From positions 124,001 through 188,000 of the forward strand of contig NZ_FOUD01000003.1 of NCBI RefSeq assembly GCF_900114765.1: 64,000 bases of DNA. The letters are read 5' to 3'. Positions 62,706 through 64,000 of the stretch are shown here, one piece after another. The DNA comes from Halopseudomonas pachastrellae. GTDB taxonomy: Bacteria > Pseudomonadota > Gammaproteobacteria > Pseudomonadales > Pseudomonadaceae. The translations under genes were made by a program, and so were the position numbers. The notes beneath the pieces are model-generated. The model had not been told where the DNA came from. It was given only the letters and a program-made list of their open reading frames with translations, and did not search any database. The stretch's first letter is position 1. Each line of letters opens with the position of its first letter.

Positions 62706-62883
62706 GTTTTGTTTATCTTGAGCAAATTGCGGGCCAGCTTTTGAAAATCCTGGAGATCGACCGAAAGCCCCGTGTTTTCAGGGTCTTGGAGAGGTGGTCA
62801 GCCTGCCGCGAGTAACGCGCTGGAATACCTGACCAGCGCGCCGCTCGCTTTTGGTGCAGCGTGAACCAGAGTCGTGCGTTGTC

Positions 62884-63852
62884 TCAGCTGGCCGGCGTGG
62901 CCTTGGCTGCGGTGCTGCGGTTGCGCAGGGCCTGGCGTCGGTCTGCCAGCCCCACCACCAGAATGCCCAGCGCGATCAGGGCAAAGCCGGCGAGGTCGCT
63001 CGGCGTTGGCACTTCACCCAGAAACCAGGCGGCCGACAGCATGCCGACCGCCGGTACCGACGCTGAACTGAGCGACAGGCTGACCGCCGGCAACGAGCGG
63101 ATCGCCGCCACTTGCGCCGCCACGCAGATACCGGATGCGATCGCACCGCTGAACACCAGCATCCAGACAAAGCTCGGCTCCCAGTCGATCTGGCTCGGGC
63201 TCTCCAGCAGCAGCGCCAGTGGCAGCAGCGCCAGCACCGAGGTCAGCAGCTGCCAGGGAATCAGCGACAGCACATCGCCCTGCCAGTGATGCCGGCGCAC
63301 GTGGATCAGTCCGGCGGTCCAGAGGATGGTGCCGAGCATGATCAGCCCACCGCCGATAAACACGTCGTGATTGGACCAGTCGATGCTCAGCGGGTTGAAC
63401 ACGGTCAGCAGCCCGGCCAAGCCCAAACCCACGCCCATGGCGCGCGGCAGGGTAAAGCGTTCACCGAGAAACAGCGCCGCCGCCGGTACCACCCAGATGG
63501 GCGTGGTGTAGGCCAGAATCGCCGCGCGCCCCGCGGGCAGGTACTGCACGCCCAGGGTGACCAGGGTGATAAAGGCCATGTTCTGCAGCACACCGACCGA
63601 CAGCAGTATCGGCAGATCGCCGCGCCGTGGCAGCCGCAGCACTCCGAGCAGGCCGGCGATGATAAACATCGCCAGCGTGCCCAGTGCCATGCGCATGCAG
63701 GTAAACAGCATCGGCGGGCTGAAGGCCAACCCGAGTTTGAGCACCGGAAAGTTCAGCCCCCAGCCCAGCGCGTTGAAGCACAGCAGCAGATAACCCAGGC
63801 CAAAGGCGTAGCTGTGACCGCCGGCGGTTCCGGCGGTCGCGTTTTGGGCCAC
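62884..63852 (-). CDS. EamA/DMT-family transporter
   Basis: 322 residues, ten spans as two EamA repeats (GWGLNFPVLKLGLAF; VPAVGMLSAAWFLGEVPTPS). Drug/metabolite transporters of this kind export amino acids, purines or other metabolites. The start is GTG 63852, one base after the upstream permease stop, preceded by GGAG. Possibly the last gene of an importer operon lying mainly beyond the window. Confidence 0.88.
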   Translation of the reverse strand: MAQNATAGTAGGHSYAFGLGYLLLCFNALGWGLNFPVLKLGLAFSPPMLFTCMRMALGTLAMFIIAGLLGVLRLPRRGDLPILLSVGVLQNMAFITLVTLGVQYLPAGRAAILAYTTPIWVVPAAALFLGERFTLPRAMGVGLGLAGLLTVFNPLSIDWSNHDVFIGGGLIMLGTILWTAGLIHVRRHHWQGDVLSLIPWQLLTSVLALLPLALLLESPSQIDWEPSFVWMLVFSGAIASGICVAAQVAAIRSLPAVSLSLSSASVPAVGMLSAAWFLGEVPTPSDLAGFALIALGILVVGLADRRQALRNRSTAAKATPAS

Positions 63853-63853
63853 C

Positions 63854-64000
63854 TCAGTGCTCCACTTCGAGGGCGCTTTCGTGCCAGTTGCGCAGGGCGC
63901 GGTCAGACAGCCAGACCATCAGCGCGAACAGCGCGATACCGGTCAGGGTGATCAGCAGCAGTGCGGCGAACATGCGCGGAATCTGCAGGTTATAGCCCGA
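63854..64000 (-). CDS. ABC importer permease, C-terminal end (partial)
   Basis: The last 48 residues are present: GYNLQIPRMFAALLLITLTG, then a span and the basic end LSDRALRNWHESALEVEH, which is the tail of SsuC-type permeases. The gene continues past the window. Confidence 0.7.
   Translation of the reverse strand, partial: SGYNLQIPRMFAALLLITLTGIALFALMVWLSDRALRNWHESALEVEH

Overview
This is a GC-rich chromosomal segment that looks like a Pseudomonas-type gammaproteobacterium, possibly of the marine Halopseudomonas kind. The evidence is the xdhABC-uraD-uraH-guaD-puuD purine cluster with PuuD in place of a soluble uricase, QseBC/PmrAB-type regulators, GltS, and many short-chain dehydrogenases. 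I saw no rRNA, tRNA, CRISPR array, intact transposon or prophage. Genus-level placement is inference from gene content.

Region 1 (1-18 kb) is a purine supercluster. After the tail of an acetoacetyl-CoA synthetase come, on the minus strand, a 2OG-Fe(II) oxygenase, an amidohydrolase-type deaminase, a RutR-like TetR regulator, a Tsx-like outer-membrane nucleoside channel and a NupOPQ-type ABC importer that lacks an adjacent binding protein. Divergent from these are xdhA, xdhB, xdhC, uraD, uraH, guaD and puuD. Nearly all junctions in that run overlap, and it covers guanine to xanthine to urate to 5-hydroxyisourate to OHCU to allantoin. RutR-like palindromes lie in the divergent promoter and again about 54 kb away, upstream of an ABC importer plus nucleoside deaminase operon (59.5-62.7 kb), so the two ends of the window may share a regulator.

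Region 2 (18-28 kb) is a five-gene signalling operon on the minus strand: a giant multi-PAS histidine kinase, a GAF/PAS kinase, a CheY-like receiver, an Hpt-REC-REC-GGDEF protein and a REC-HDOD protein.

Region 3 (28-34.7 kb) is the most interesting part. Seven tightly coupled minus-strand genes encode a thermostable-hemolysin-family GNAT-like protein, an AMP-dependent acyl ligase, a haem-oxygenase-like diiron oxidase, an SDR, a TPR protein, and a QseBC/PmrAB-type response regulator and sensor kinase. A perfect PmrA-type box (CTTAAG-N5-CTTAAG) sits just upstream of the first gene. This suggests a self-regulated pathway making, and perhaps sensing, a small acyl- or fatty-acid-derived molecule.

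Region 4 (34.7-41.3 kb) has a repeat-rich intergenic stretch, gltS, and a reactive-sulfur module: OsmC, a BigR-like ArsR repressor with a conserved Cys pair, two YeeE/YedE half-transporters, SulP, a YgaP-like membrane protein, cytochrome c' and cytochrome b561.

Region 5 (41.3-46.6 kb) carries decay scars: a lipoprotein remnant, a diguanylate cyclase broken by a deletion and a one-base G-run loss, and a deleted sigma/anti-sigma/DUF4394 locus. Intact genes between them are an SDR, map coupled to a ParD-like gene, and a Fic protein with an elaborate operator.

Region 6 (46.6-64 kb) has a TSUP exporter, an SDR/epimerase/BASS/FMO/AraC block containing a tandem duplication that copies the epimerase 3' end, a MarR-controlled operon (TIM-barrel isomerase, membrane desaturase, SsuABC-like importer), a GreA-like small protein, a globin, the deaminase plus ABC operon, an EamA exporter, and the end of another ABC permease.
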